Made by a program: the position numbers and the translations under genes
NCBI RefSeq assembly: GCF_900187405.1
Contig: NZ_LT896716.1
Location: 2,976,753-3,040,752, forward strand
Length of the DNA: 64,000 nt
Source of the DNA: Geobacter sp. DSM 9736
Lineage (GTDB): Bacteria > Desulfobacterota > Desulfuromonadia > Geobacterales > Geobacteraceae
Direction of reading: 5' to 3'
Shown: piece after piece, positions 45,838-55,595 of the stretch
Layout of the letters: each line of letters begins with the position of its first letter
How positions within the stretch are numbered: position 1 is the first letter of the stretch
Notes under the pieces: model-generated
Seen by the model: only the letters and a program-made list of their open reading frames with translations
Databases searched by the model: none
Told to the model about the DNA's origin: nothing

Positions 45838-47493
45838 ATGAGCCTCAAAGAGAAGAAGAAGTCGTGGCAGGAATCGGTAGTGGCAAAAAACATTGCCAAG
45901 GCGCCGGAGCGGAAACCTTCTTTTACGACCACATCGGGGATCGAAATGGAGAGATGCTTCACTCCAGACTTTGAGTACCCCCAGTATGAGGATAATCTCG
46001 GGTTCCCGGGGCAGTACCCGTTTACGCGGGGGGTACAGCCGACAATGTACCGGGGTAGGTTCTGGACTATGCGCCAGTATGCGGGCTTCGGAACGGCGAG
46101 AGAATCCAATGAGCGCTACAAGTATCTCCTCTCAGCGGGCCAGACTGGGCTTTCCGTCGCCTTCGACCTTCCGACCCAGATGGGGTACGATTCCGACCAT
46201 GCCATGAGCCAGGGTGAAGTAGGGAAGGTCGGAGTCGCCATCGATTCCCTAGCCGACATGGAAGTCCTCTTTGACGGGATACCTCTCGACAAGGTCTCCA
46301 CTTCCATGACGATCAACTCAACCGCCTCAATCCTCCTTGCCATGTACATCGCCGTGGCTGAAAAACAAGGGGTAACAGCCGACAAACTTCAGGGGACCAT
46401 TCAAAACGACATCCTCAAGGAGTACATGGCGCGCGGTACTTACATCTACCCTCCCAAGGAGTCGATGCGGATCATTACCGACATCTTCGCATACTGCAAG
46501 GATCAGGTGCCCAAGTGGAATACCATAAGCATTTCCGGCTACCATATCCGGGAAGCAGGCTCCAGTGCGGTTCAGGAGGTAGCCTTCACTTTGGCTGACG
46601 GTATAGCCTATGTCGACGCAGCCATAAAAGCCGGACTTGACGTTGACGAGTTCGCACCCAGACTTGCGTTCTTCTTCAACGCGCACAATAACCTTCTTGA
46701 GGAGGTTGCGAAGTTCCGGGCTGCACGCCGCATGTGGTCAAAGATCATGAAGGACCGTTTCAAGGCTAAAGACCCGAAGTCGATGATGCTTCGCTTCCAC
46801 ACCCAGACAGCAGGATGCACCCTGACTGCGCAGCAGCCCGACAACAACATCATGAGGGTTACCATACAGGCACTGGCTGCGGTGCTTGGCGGAACACAGT
46901 CGCTTCACACCAACTCGCGCGATGAGGCACTTGCCCTGCCCACGGAGGATTCCGTCCGCATAGCACTGCGCACCCAACAGGTTATTGCCTACGAATCGGG
47001 GGCTGCGGACTCCATTGATCCGCTTGCCGGAAGCTTCCTTGTCGAGTCCCTCACCGACCAGATCGAAAAAGCTGCTTTCGAATACATTGAAAAGATCGAC
47101 CAGCTCGGTGGGGCCGTTGAAGCAATCTCTCGCGGGTTCCAGCAGAAGGAGATACAGGACTCGGCTTATGCTTATCAGCGTGCCATAGAGACCAACGATA
47201 TGGTGATCGTCGGAGTGAACAAATTCACAATTGAAGAGCCTCCCCCTGCAGACCTTCTCAAGATCAAGGGAGAGGTGGAAATCGCCCAGAAGAAGGCTCT
47301 CGGGGAGATGAGGCAGAAGCGGGACGATGCCAAGGTGGACACGGCTCTCAAGGCGCTGGCGGGAGCTGCCCGGGGAACCGAGAATGTAATGCCTTTCATA
47401 CTTGATGCAGTGAAGGCGTATGCGACGCTGGGCGAGATTGCGGACGTGTTCAGGGATGTATTCGGCAAGCACCGGGAGACCGTAGTTCTCTAG
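45838..47493 (+). CDS. mcmA: Methylmalonyl-CoA mutase, catalytic (large-subunit) domain protein
   Basis: 551 aa. Landmarks: [92 protein letters not shown] and [18 protein letters not shown]. Only the TIM-barrel substrate domain is here. The C-terminal B12-binding domain (DxHxxG) is missing, so a separate small subunit must come from another locus. With B12 it interconverts (R)-methylmalonyl-CoA and succinyl-CoA. AAGGAG is six bases before ATG 45838 and only three before ATG 45835. Confidence 0.93.
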   Translation: MSLKEKKKSWQESVVAKNIAKAPERKPSFTTTSGIEMERCFTPDFEYPQYEDNLGFPGQYPFTRGVQPTMYRGRFWTMRQYAGFGTARESNERYKYLLSAGQTGLSVAFDLPTQMGYDSDHAMSQGEVGKVGVAIDSLADMEVLFDGIPLDKVSTSMTINSTASILLAMYIAVAEKQGVTADKLQGTIQNDILKEYMARGTYIYPPKESMRIITDIFAYCKDQVPKWNTISISGYHIREAGSSAVQEVAFTLADGIAYVDAAIKAGLDVDEFAPRLAFFFNAHNNLLEEVAKFRAARRMWSKIMKDRFKAKDPKSMMLRFHTQTAGCTLTAQQPDNNIMRVTIQALAAVLGGTQSLHTNSRDEALALPTEDSVRIALRTQQVIAYESGAADSIDPLAGSFLVESLTDQIEKAAFEYIEKIDQLGGAVEAISRGFQQKEIQDSAYAYQRAIETNDMVIVGVNKFTIEEPPPADLLKIKGEVEIAQKKALGEMRQKRDDAKVDTALKALAGAARGTENVMPFILDAVKAYATLGEIADVFRDVFGKHRETVVL

Positions 47494-47519
47494 GGCTGCA
47501 ACCAGGAAAGGAGCGATGA

Positions 47520-47924
47520 ATGCTCGAAAAAATAAACCATCTCGGCATTGCCGTTAACTCCTTGGACGAGGCCATTCCCTTTTACCGCGACAACCTCGGG
47601 ATGGAGTTTCAGGGAACCGAGGAGGTAGCGGAGCAGAAGGTAAAGGTGGCTTTTCTCAGGGTTGGCGAGTCGAAGATCGAACTGCTGGAACCGACGTCAC
47701 CCGAGAGTCCGGTTGCCAAGTTTCTTGAGAAGAATGGTCCCGGTATCCATCATGTGGCTTACGAAGTTGCCGACATCGAAGCCGCCATTGCCTCTCTGGA
47801 GCAGGAAGGGGCTCGAATGATCGACCGTACCCCCAGGAAGGGCGCCCATGGCGCCAGGATCGCATTCGTCCACCCTAAAAGCAGCGGCGGTGTACTGACG
47901 GAACTCTGCCAGCCGGGACATTGA
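47520..47924 (+). CDS. mce: Methylmalonyl-CoA epimerase
   Basis: 134 aa vicinal-oxygen-chelate fold. INHLGIAVNSLDEAIPFYRD opens the first repeat and GPGIHHVAYEVADIEAAI the second; metal ligands are the His residues of these segments and the Glu of VLTELCQP. It interconverts (S)- and (R)-methylmalonyl-CoA, linking the carboxylase to the mutase immediately upstream (26 bases). AAGGAG is six bases before the ATG. A terminator follows. Confidence 0.95.
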   Translation: MLEKINHLGIAVNSLDEAIPFYRDNLGMEFQGTEEVAEQKVKVAFLRVGESKIELLEPTSPESPVAKFLEKNGPGIHHVAYEVADIEAAIASLEQEGARMIDRTPRKGAHGARIAFVHPKSSGGVLTELCQPGH

Positions 47925-47948
47925 GCAGTAATGCGATAAACGGAGCTC

Positions 47949-47979
47949 AGGCCCCATGCAAGCAGCGTGGGGCCTTTCT
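47949..47979 (+). terminator. Intrinsic terminator after the epimerase gene
   Basis: AGGCCCCA (47949-47956) pairs exactly with TGGGGCCT (47968-47975), followed by TTTCT. Confidence 0.8.
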
Positions 47980-48016
47980 GTATACGGAAGTCGGTTTTCA
48001 AATGAGAAGTTTTTTC

Positions 48017-48044
48017 TTGACTTTTGTTTGGAAAATCATATAGT
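48017..48044 (+). promoter_or_regulatory. Promoter of the porin leader transcript
   Basis: TTGACT (48017-48022), 16 bases and TATAGT (48039-48044) in an A/T-rich stretch. It would start transcription near 48051, about 350 bases before the porin ATG. Confidence 0.7.
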
Positions 48045-48288
48045 GATCGAAATTTTTTAGAACAATGTTATTGGGAAAGAGAAGGTAGAAACACACAAGT
48101 ATCCGTAAAACAAGAAGAGACCGGCAGTAGCTGTTCTACTCAAGTCAGAGCAAATCAAGAACCGCAGGTGGCAATGATCGTTTCCTCGAGAAATACGAAT
48201 TCACCTTTTGGTTGCTTCAGGAGAAGCACCGCATTCCGCAGCCCTGTTTTCACCGTGACACGTGTCCGGTAAACAGGGCTTTTGTTTT
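48045..48288 (+). ncRNA. Candidate leader RNA or small RNA upstream of the porin gene
   Basis: The approximately 240-base segment between a good promoter and an intrinsic terminator has no convincing coding frame. The one frame spanning it begins inside the promoter and encodes a low-complexity polar peptide. It could be a free small RNA or a terminated leader controlling the porin gene. I could not match it to a known riboswitch class. Confidence 0.45.
48240..48288 (+). terminator. Intrinsic terminator inside the porin upstream region
   Basis: AGCCCTGTTT (48240-48249) pairs exactly with AAACAGGGCT (48271-48280), with additional ACCG/CGGT pairing inside, then TTTGTTTT. Confidence 0.8.
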
Positions 48289-48299
48289 GGAGGGGGGAC

Positions 48300-48371
48300 A
48301 TGCAGTCAAATCTCACAGGAAAGGTGGTGGTTAGGCGAAAACTAAATTCTTGCTATGGACTGAAACACTGA
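48300..48371 (+). CDS. Possible 23-residue leader peptide before the porin gene
   Basis: ATG 48300 lies just after a very strong ribosome site (GGAGGGGGG) and opens a 23-codon frame, MQSNLTGKVVVRRKLNSCYG then LKH, ending at TGA 48371. It lies between the upstream terminator and the porin start, 31 bases before the porin ATG. The frame may be chance; the ribosome site is the main support. Confidence 0.3.
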   Translation: MQSNLTGKVVVRRKLNSCYGLKH

Positions 48372-48402
48372 TGCGTTTTTATCAACAATGAAGGAGGCAA
48401 AA

Positions 48403-49734
48403 ATGAGTATGAAAAAGAAGCTTGTCGTAGCTGCAGCTTGCACGGCGCTGACCGCGGGAGCCGCTGTTCCGGCTATGGCGCTTGAGAATGAGTTTCATGG
48501 GATGTACCGTTTCTTCGGGTATCAGACAAACGTTTTTAACGGCCTTCAGGCAAACCTGTCACGAGACGCCCACTCAGGTTTCTTCGCTGAGCAGCGGGCA
48601 CGGCTCCAGTATATTGCCAAGGCCAACGACAACTTGAAACTGGTGACGCATTTCGAACTCGATTCAAGGTTTGGCGGCAAGGTAGCTACCGCTCCGGGTA
48701 ACGGCTATCTTGGAGCAAATGATGACGCCGGCAACCTGGATGCCGATCAGCTCACCCTTGAGACCAAAAACGTCTATCTCGACTTTAACACCTTCGACAC
48801 CAACTTCAAGGTCGGTATTCAGCCCTGGAACGATTCCTACAAGAGTCTCTTCCTCCTTGCCGATATGACCGGTGTTGCGGTAACAAAGAAATTCGACCCG
48901 ATAACCGCTTCTGTCGCCTGGTACAGATTCGACGACAATACCGTAGCTGGCACTGCTGATCCGGGGCGGGATACTGCCGATCTCATCGTTCTCGATGGGA
49001 AATTTGCAGTAAGCAAAGACCTTATCCTCGGTGCTAATTACTACAACGTGCAGAATGATAGCGGCCTTACTGCATTCGAGCTTCTCCACATGTTCGGCGC
49101 CAATGCATCCATGAAACTCGGTCCGGCAGCAGTGGACGTATTCGCTGCATACCAGACTGGTGAGTTCAACGCTACGCAGGATCTCAAGGCATACATGTTC
49201 GGCACCACCGGCAAAGTCAAGGTGGGTCCGGGTGCCGTCAACTTTGCCGGATTCTACCTGTCCGGTGACGGTACCACTGGTGCAGGCACTGGTGACAGGG
49301 GTGACTTCCAGACCATCTCCAACAACACTACCTACTTCAACCCCGCCAACATGTGGCTCCTTATCCGTAGCGGCCAGGCTATCAACAGCTCTACTTCTGT
49401 TCTCGGCAACGACATGACCGTTGGGGACCGTGGTATGTGGGGTGCATTTGTCGGTTACGAAGGCAAAGTAGACAAAATGTTCTACAACGCAAACCTTGGT
49501 TATGCAGAAGCAGCTCATGCGCGTAACGCCAACGAGAAGAAGTCCCTTGGAACTGAGGCTAACCTTCAGGTCGGTTACAACATCTACGACAACCTGCAGG
49601 TCAGCGTTGCTGGCGCCTACCTCCTCCTTGGAGACGGTCTCGGCGGCAAAGCAAACGAGATCCTCGCTGGTAGTGGTGCTGTCGACGCCGACAACCCCTA
49701 CATGGCAAACGTTCAGCTAAGCTACACGTTTTAA
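48403..49734 (+). CDS. Outer-membrane beta-barrel porin-like protein
   Basis: About 443 aa. A signal peptide (MSMKKKLVVAAACTALTAGA, cleaved near AMA-LE) is followed by alternating amphipathic strands rich in Tyr, Phe and Gly, ending in SYTF with the C-terminal aromatic residue used for outer-membrane insertion. Fragments such as FHGMYRFFGYQTNVF, TKNVYLDFNTFDTNFKVGIQ and KSLGTEANLQVGYNIYDNLQ are barrel-like. The substrate is unknown. GGAGG lies five bases before ATG 48403; the upstream in-frame ATG at 48388 overlaps this site and is unlikely. A leader with a terminator precedes it. Confidence 0.83.
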   Translation: MSMKKKLVVAAACTALTAGAAVPAMALENEFHGMYRFFGYQTNVFNGLQANLSRDAHSGFFAEQRARLQYIAKANDNLKLVTHFELDSRFGGKVATAPGNGYLGANDDAGNLDADQLTLETKNVYLDFNTFDTNFKVGIQPWNDSYKSLFLLADMTGVAVTKKFDPITASVAWYRFDDNTVAGTADPGRDTADLIVLDGKFAVSKDLILGANYYNVQNDSGLTAFELLHMFGANASMKLGPAAVDVFAAYQTGEFNATQDLKAYMFGTTGKVKVGPGAVNFAGFYLSGDGTTGAGTGDRGDFQTISNNTTYFNPANMWLLIRSGQAINSSTSVLGNDMTVGDRGMWGAFVGYEGKVDKMFYNANLGYAEAAHARNANEKKSLGTEANLQVGYNIYDNLQVSVAGAYLLLGDGLGGKANEILAGSGAVDADNPYMANVQLSYTF

Positions 49735-49743
49735 TCCCTGATG

Positions 49744-49775
49744 CACGGAGCGGCTTGCGAAACAGCCGCTCCGTG
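49744..49775 (+). terminator. 12-bp hairpin after the porin gene
   Basis: CACGGAGCGGCT (49744-49755) pairs exactly with AGCCGCTCCGTG (49764-49775) over an eight-base loop. There is no T-run, so it may stabilise the porin mRNA 3' end rather than terminate. Confidence 0.5.
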
Positions 49776-49815
49776 GTATACTGCCCAAACTGTCAATACG
49801 ATAAGGAGGTCTTCG

Positions 49816-50085
49816 ATGAAAAAATTTGCCGTGCTGCTTTGTGCAGCGTTCATGATGTCTGCTGTACCGGCACTTGCCGCCGAGCCGACGAAGGACCAGA
49901 AAAACGAGTGCCTTCTCGCCTCGAAGAACTGCGCTACCGAAGTTGACACCATCCAGAAGAAGATGAAGAAGCTTCAGGCGGAGATCAAGAAGGGTACGAA
50001 AGTCTACAGCCCTCAGGAGCTCAAGCAGCTTGAGGAGAAGCTGAACGAGGCAGACAAGATGCTGGACAACCTCCTCAGGCCGTAG
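49816..50085 (+). CDS. Small exported helical protein of unknown function
   Basis: 89 aa. A signal peptide (MKKFAVLLCAAFMMSAVPALA) is followed by a mature chain of about 68 residues, mostly charged helix with coiled-coil spacing (VDTIQKKMKKLQAEIKKGTK, QELKQLEEKLNEADKMLDNL). Two cysteines (NECLLASKNCA) in the mature part could form a disulfide. AAGGAGG is six bases before the ATG. It lies between the porin and a large exported protein and has its own terminator. I do not recognise a family. Confidence 0.82.
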   Translation: MKKFAVLLCAAFMMSAVPALAAEPTKDQKNECLLASKNCATEVDTIQKKMKKLQAEIKKGTKVYSPQELKQLEEKLNEADKMLDNLLRP

Positions 50086-50106
50086 CCTGTGGGGAGATAG
50101 AAGCAG

Positions 50107-50136
50107 AAAAAGGCGAACCTGCGGTTCGCCTTTTTT
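50107..50136 (+). terminator. Intrinsic terminator after the small exported protein gene
   Basis: AAAAAGGCGAACC pairs with GGTTCGCCTTTTTT (50123-50136) over a three-base loop. Confidence 0.93.
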
Positions 50137-50194
50137 CATTCGGTCGTTTGACGTTGTACCTGCAGAGTAAACCTGTAACTGGCAAGAGGTGAGA

Positions 50195-51646
50195 ATGAAA
50201 CGGTTGATCTTGAGTATGTTGTTCCTGATGACCCTGCTGAGTTCCTTAGCAGGAGCTGCAGCGCCGACGGCTTTCGTCGAGCCCTTCAAGGTGGTAGGGG
50301 CGGGGGACGCTGAACTGTCCTCGACTTTGCAGACGCTTCTCGTTTCAAGGTTAAGCGGCGGAGGTGTCCCGGTGCAGGACGCTGCCAAGGATGCGGATGC
50401 CGTTGTAAAGGGGATCTACATCCAGCTCGGAAAGGTCTTCAGCGTAGACGTGACGGTGCGGGACCGTAACGGGGCTGTTCTGGCGCGGGCTTTCGAGCAG
50501 GGAGAACGGCAGGAGGAGTTGCTTGGTGCGATTACGAAAATCGCGCAAAAACTTCAGGAAGGACTGGCGGGTACATCATCTCCTAAAGTGTCAGCTCCCG
50601 CCATTCCGACAGTTACGCCTTCTCCGACTTCCGAGGCGCGACCTGCAACCGATGTCGTTAAGAAAAATACTGCCGGAAGACAGATTAGCGGGGTCCTTCC
50701 GCAGCGCTTGCCGGGAATATACGTGGGGATGGCTCCGGCTCACGAGAAGGATGGGGGAAGGGAAATCTTTCTCATCAAGGAACGCAGCCTCCATGTAATG
50801 CGTGCTGACGGGAAGATGGAACAAGTTGCGGAAGCTGCTTTGGCTTCCGACGACAAAGCCCTTTCGGTAGATACGGCAGATCTGGATGGGGACGGGGCTC
50901 AGGAGGCATATCTGACTGTGTTCCGTGGTAATGAACTGGCCTCTCAGGTTTGGGCATACAAGGAAGGGCGACTGGTGCGGGTAGCGGAGAATCTTCCCTA
51001 TTTCTTCCGTGCCGTTGGTCCATGGAAGTCGCGTCGGCTGTATGCACAACAGATGGGGCGGGCGGAAGATTTTTACGGACCTGTTCACATTGTTAAAAAA
51101 GCGGAATCGGGATATGAGCTGGCAGACCCGATCAAACTTCCGAAATTCGCGAATATCTTTAACTTCAACCGCTTTCAGGACAGGGACGGAAACCTGAGGT
51201 TTATTGTTCTGCATCCTGACGGCTTTCTGGTAGTCTTCGACGCTTCAGGCGAGGAGCTGTGGCGCAGCAACGACAAGTACGGCGGATCTGAAGCCTACTT
51301 CAGCCGTGATGATCAGGAGCGGATCCGCATTACCGGTTCGGCGGTACGAAAGGTATTCATCGAGCAACGTATAACAGTAACAGGTGATGGAGAGATAATA
51401 GTTCCGCAAAATACGGGATTCTGGGTTTTGGGTAACAGCCGTTCCTATTCCAAGAATGTTGTCTATGGGCTTGCCTGGAATGGGGTGGCGCTTGAGGAAG
51501 TATGGCAGACCAACGTGAGCCAGAATTACCTTTCAGATTACTTGTATGACGAGGTGCGCAAGCAGCTGGTGTTACTGGAGGTGGTCAAGAAGGAAGGGTT
51601 CGCGGAAAAAGGTGCAAGCGCGGTATCCGTAAAGACGGTCGAGTAA
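50195..51646 (+). CDS. Exported protein with FG-GAP/VCBS-like repeats
   Basis: About 483 aa. A signal peptide (LILSMLFLMTLLSSLAGAAA) precedes a FlgO/TolB-like N-terminal region (VEPFKVVGAGDAELSSTLQT, LVSRLSGGGVPV, ADAVVKGIYIQLG), a Pro/Ser/Thr-rich linker (about 130-160) and a C-terminal region with VCBS/FG-GAP-like segments (SVDTADLDGDGAQEAYLTVF, FNFNRFQDRDGNLRFIVLHP), suggesting a beta-propeller with Ca-binding DxDGD loops. Function is unknown; a cell-envelope role is likely. ATG 50195 follows AGAGGTGAGA; GTG 50189 is an alternative start. Confidence 0.8.
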   Translation: MKRLILSMLFLMTLLSSLAGAAAPTAFVEPFKVVGAGDAELSSTLQTLLVSRLSGGGVPVQDAAKDADAVVKGIYIQLGKVFSVDVTVRDRNGAVLARAFEQGERQEELLGAITKIAQKLQEGLAGTSSPKVSAPAIPTVTPSPTSEARPATDVVKKNTAGRQISGVLPQRLPGIYVGMAPAHEKDGGREIFLIKERSLHVMRADGKMEQVAEAALASDDKALSVDTADLDGDGAQEAYLTVFRGNELASQVWAYKEGRLVRVAENLPYFFRAVGPWKSRRLYAQQMGRAEDFYGPVHIVKKAESGYELADPIKLPKFANIFNFNRFQDRDGNLRFIVLHPDGFLVVFDASGEELWRSNDKYGGSEAYFSRDDQERIRITGSAVRKVFIEQRITVTGDGEIIVPQNTGFWVLGNSRSYSKNVVYGLAWNGVALEEVWQTNVSQNYLSDYLYDEVRKQLVLLEVVKKEGFAEKGASAVSVKTVE

Positions 51647-51671
51647 AAGCTGTCCGTAAGAAAAAGGGTAA

Positions 51672-51703
51672 GGGGGCGCAGGCGTTGACTGCGCCCCTGT
51701 TTT
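51672..51703 (+). terminator. Intrinsic terminator after the VCBS-like protein gene
   Basis: GGGGCGCAG (51673-51681) pairs exactly with CTGCGCCCC (51689-51697), followed by TGTTTT. Confidence 0.85.
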
Positions 51704-51795
51704 ATGAAGAATTGACCACTGGTTGCTGCTCCGGAAAAAGTCGCGCGCGACTCCTGGCGCGGTGTTCAGCGGGTGCCTGACCTTAGGATAATTCG

Positions 51796-51824
51796 TTGAC
51801 ATGTGCCTACTATATTGCTAGGAT
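51796..51824 (+). promoter_or_regulatory. Promoter of hisZ-purA
   Basis: TTGACA (51796-51801), 17 bases and TAGGAT (51819-51824). Transcription would begin near 51831, which rules out the GTG at 51803 as the hisZ start. Confidence 0.65.
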
Positions 51825-51886
51825 TTCAGCCGTTTTGCGCGCACTTACACCCTCTTGAAAGCACCAATGCCCCAGGCTGGCCGGGA

Positions 51887-54503
<2,617 letters not shown>

Positions 54504-54527
54504 ATTGTAAAAAAATGGAAAAAAAGC

Positions 54528-54556
54528 TTGACGGTGAAGTTCAACCCTAGTATAAG
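54528..54556 (+). promoter_or_regulatory. Promoter of the tRNA-Lys/tRNA-Glu pair
   Basis: TTGACG (54528-54533), 17 bases and TATAAG (54551-54556), 17 bases before the tRNA-Lys 5' end. Confidence 0.82.
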
Positions 54557-54573
54557 AGTTTACTTGTCACTTC

Positions 54574-54649
54574 GAGCCGCTAGCTCAGTCGGTAGAGCAC
54601 CTGACTTTTAATCAGGTGGTCGTTGGTTCGACCCCAACGCGGCTCACCA
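54574..54649 (+). tRNA. tRNA-Lys (anticodon UUU)
   Basis: 76 bases with encoded CCA. The acceptor stem GAGCCGC (54574-54580) pairs with GCGGCTC (54639-54645). The anticodon stem-loop CCTGA-CTTTTAA-TCAGG reads TTT, and the T arm contains GGTTCGACC. Confidence 0.97.
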
Positions 54650-54650
54650 T

Positions 54651-54728
54651 GTCCCCTTCGTCTAGCCCGGCCCAGGACACCGCCCTTTCACGGCGGCGAC
54701 GGGGGTTCAAATCCCCCAGGGGACGCCA
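54651..54728 (+). tRNA. tRNA-Glu (anticodon UUC)
   Basis: 78 bases with encoded CCA, one base after tRNA-Lys. The acceptor stem GTCCCCT (54651-54657) pairs with AGGGGAC (54718-54724). The anticodon stem-loop CCGCC-CTTTCAC-GGCGG reads TTC. Charged tRNA-Glu also feeds haem synthesis through HemA. Confidence 0.97.
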
Positions 54729-54734
54729 AACATT

Positions 54735-54767
54735 AAAAAGCCTCGGAAGAAATTCCGGGGCTTTTTT
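54735..54767 (+). terminator. Intrinsic terminator of the tRNA operon
   Basis: AAGCCTCGGAA pairs with TTCCGGGGCTT (one G-U), followed by six T residues at 54762-54767. Confidence 0.9.
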
Positions 54768-54807
54768 CATGCAGTGGCGACCTCTACGCTAAACCCTCAA
54801 GGTGGAC

Positions 54808-55356
54808 ATGAACTTTTCAAAACATTTCCTTTACAAGGCACTGCGTCCGGTAATCCTGATTCTGCTGATTTCTCTCCTGTGCAGTCAGTTCGTACCGGAG
54901 ATTGTGAGTGCCGGGAGCGACAGTAATGCTCCGGCATCGGTACAATCGCAAGTGTCTGGGCAGATGTCGGTGATGCCGGATGTGATAAATGCCGATCTGG
55001 ACAAAACGGGCCGAAGGCTGACCAATTCGGGGCTGAAAGTGGTAGTAAGGCGTGATAGGCAGGCGTTGCCCCTCCCGAGGGGAGCGAAGCGGGATCTGGT
55101 TCTTCCCGAGGTCGTACGGCCATTTCGCCCATCCGAGTGGAGTCACCTGATAGCTGGCCAGGAACCTGCAGCGGGTACCACGTTGCGTCCCGAAACCGTT
55201 GTTACGCTTACTGCCGGTATCCATCATGGGGCAGGTCCATACCGTCCATGGCTGGAAACACATGGGGGCGCCGTGAAGCGACGGGGCGAACTTCGCTGCC
55301 GAGACTGCCATGAGCAGAAGTACTGCTCGGGGTGTCATAACGCGCTCCGGCAATAA
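54808..55356 (+). CDS. Exported dihaem protein with a PASTA-like domain
   Basis: 182 aa. An N-terminal signal anchor (PVILILLISLLCSQFVPEIVSA) is followed by a region resembling a PASTA domain (about 48-130): MPDVINADLDKTGRRLTNSG, LKVVV, then PAAGTTLRPETVVTLTAG. Two CxxCH haem motifs (CRDCH and CSGCH) lie within the last 20 residues. PASTA domains usually bind peptidoglycan or proteins, so this could be a wall-associated electron carrier. AAGG is five bases before ATG 54808; GTG 54802 is an alternative. After the stop, 55357-55595 shows no gene or clear signal. Confidence 0.7.
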   Translation: MNFSKHFLYKALRPVILILLISLLCSQFVPEIVSAGSDSNAPASVQSQVSGQMSVMPDVINADLDKTGRRLTNSGLKVVVRRDRQALPLPRGAKRDLVLPEVVRPFRPSEWSHLIAGQEPAAGTTLRPETVVTLTAGIHHGAGPYRPWLETHGGAVKRRGELRCRDCHEQKYCSGCHNALRQ

Positions 55357-55595
55357 AAAAGCAATTAGCCCCGCCCATCGAAAAAAGTGCTCCAGAGCCG
55401 ACAATAGTGGTATGGTAGCATGTCCGTCTTCCCCTTCTCCCGTACGCCTTCAAACTCTTACTAAGTGCCATTGTGAAGAACATCGTGAGGAGCATGCCCG
55501 CTGACACTCACGGCTGTGGCCGGAATATAAGGCGCTAGCTCGGCGAGCAAGGAAAAGATCGGCCGCGTAGCGGCCTTCAACAGGAAGGGTTGCCA

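Noticed and set aside
48024-48272. 82-codon frame in the region before the porin gene
   Set aside because: Its start lies inside the -35/-10 region and its end lies inside a terminator stem, so it cannot be translated as drawn.
48664-49518. 284-codon antisense frame in the porin gene
   Set aside because: The plus-strand frame has a signal peptide and C-terminal Phe of a barrel; the antisense frame has no family resemblance.
51803-51886. 28-codon N-terminal extension of hisZ
   Set aside because: It starts inside the promoter spacer (TTGACA-17-TAGGAT), and family members begin near the TTG at 51887.
55310-55504. 64-codon frame overlapping the dihaem protein end
   Set aside because: It starts within the CxxCH-encoding region in another frame and its product is basic and low in complexity.
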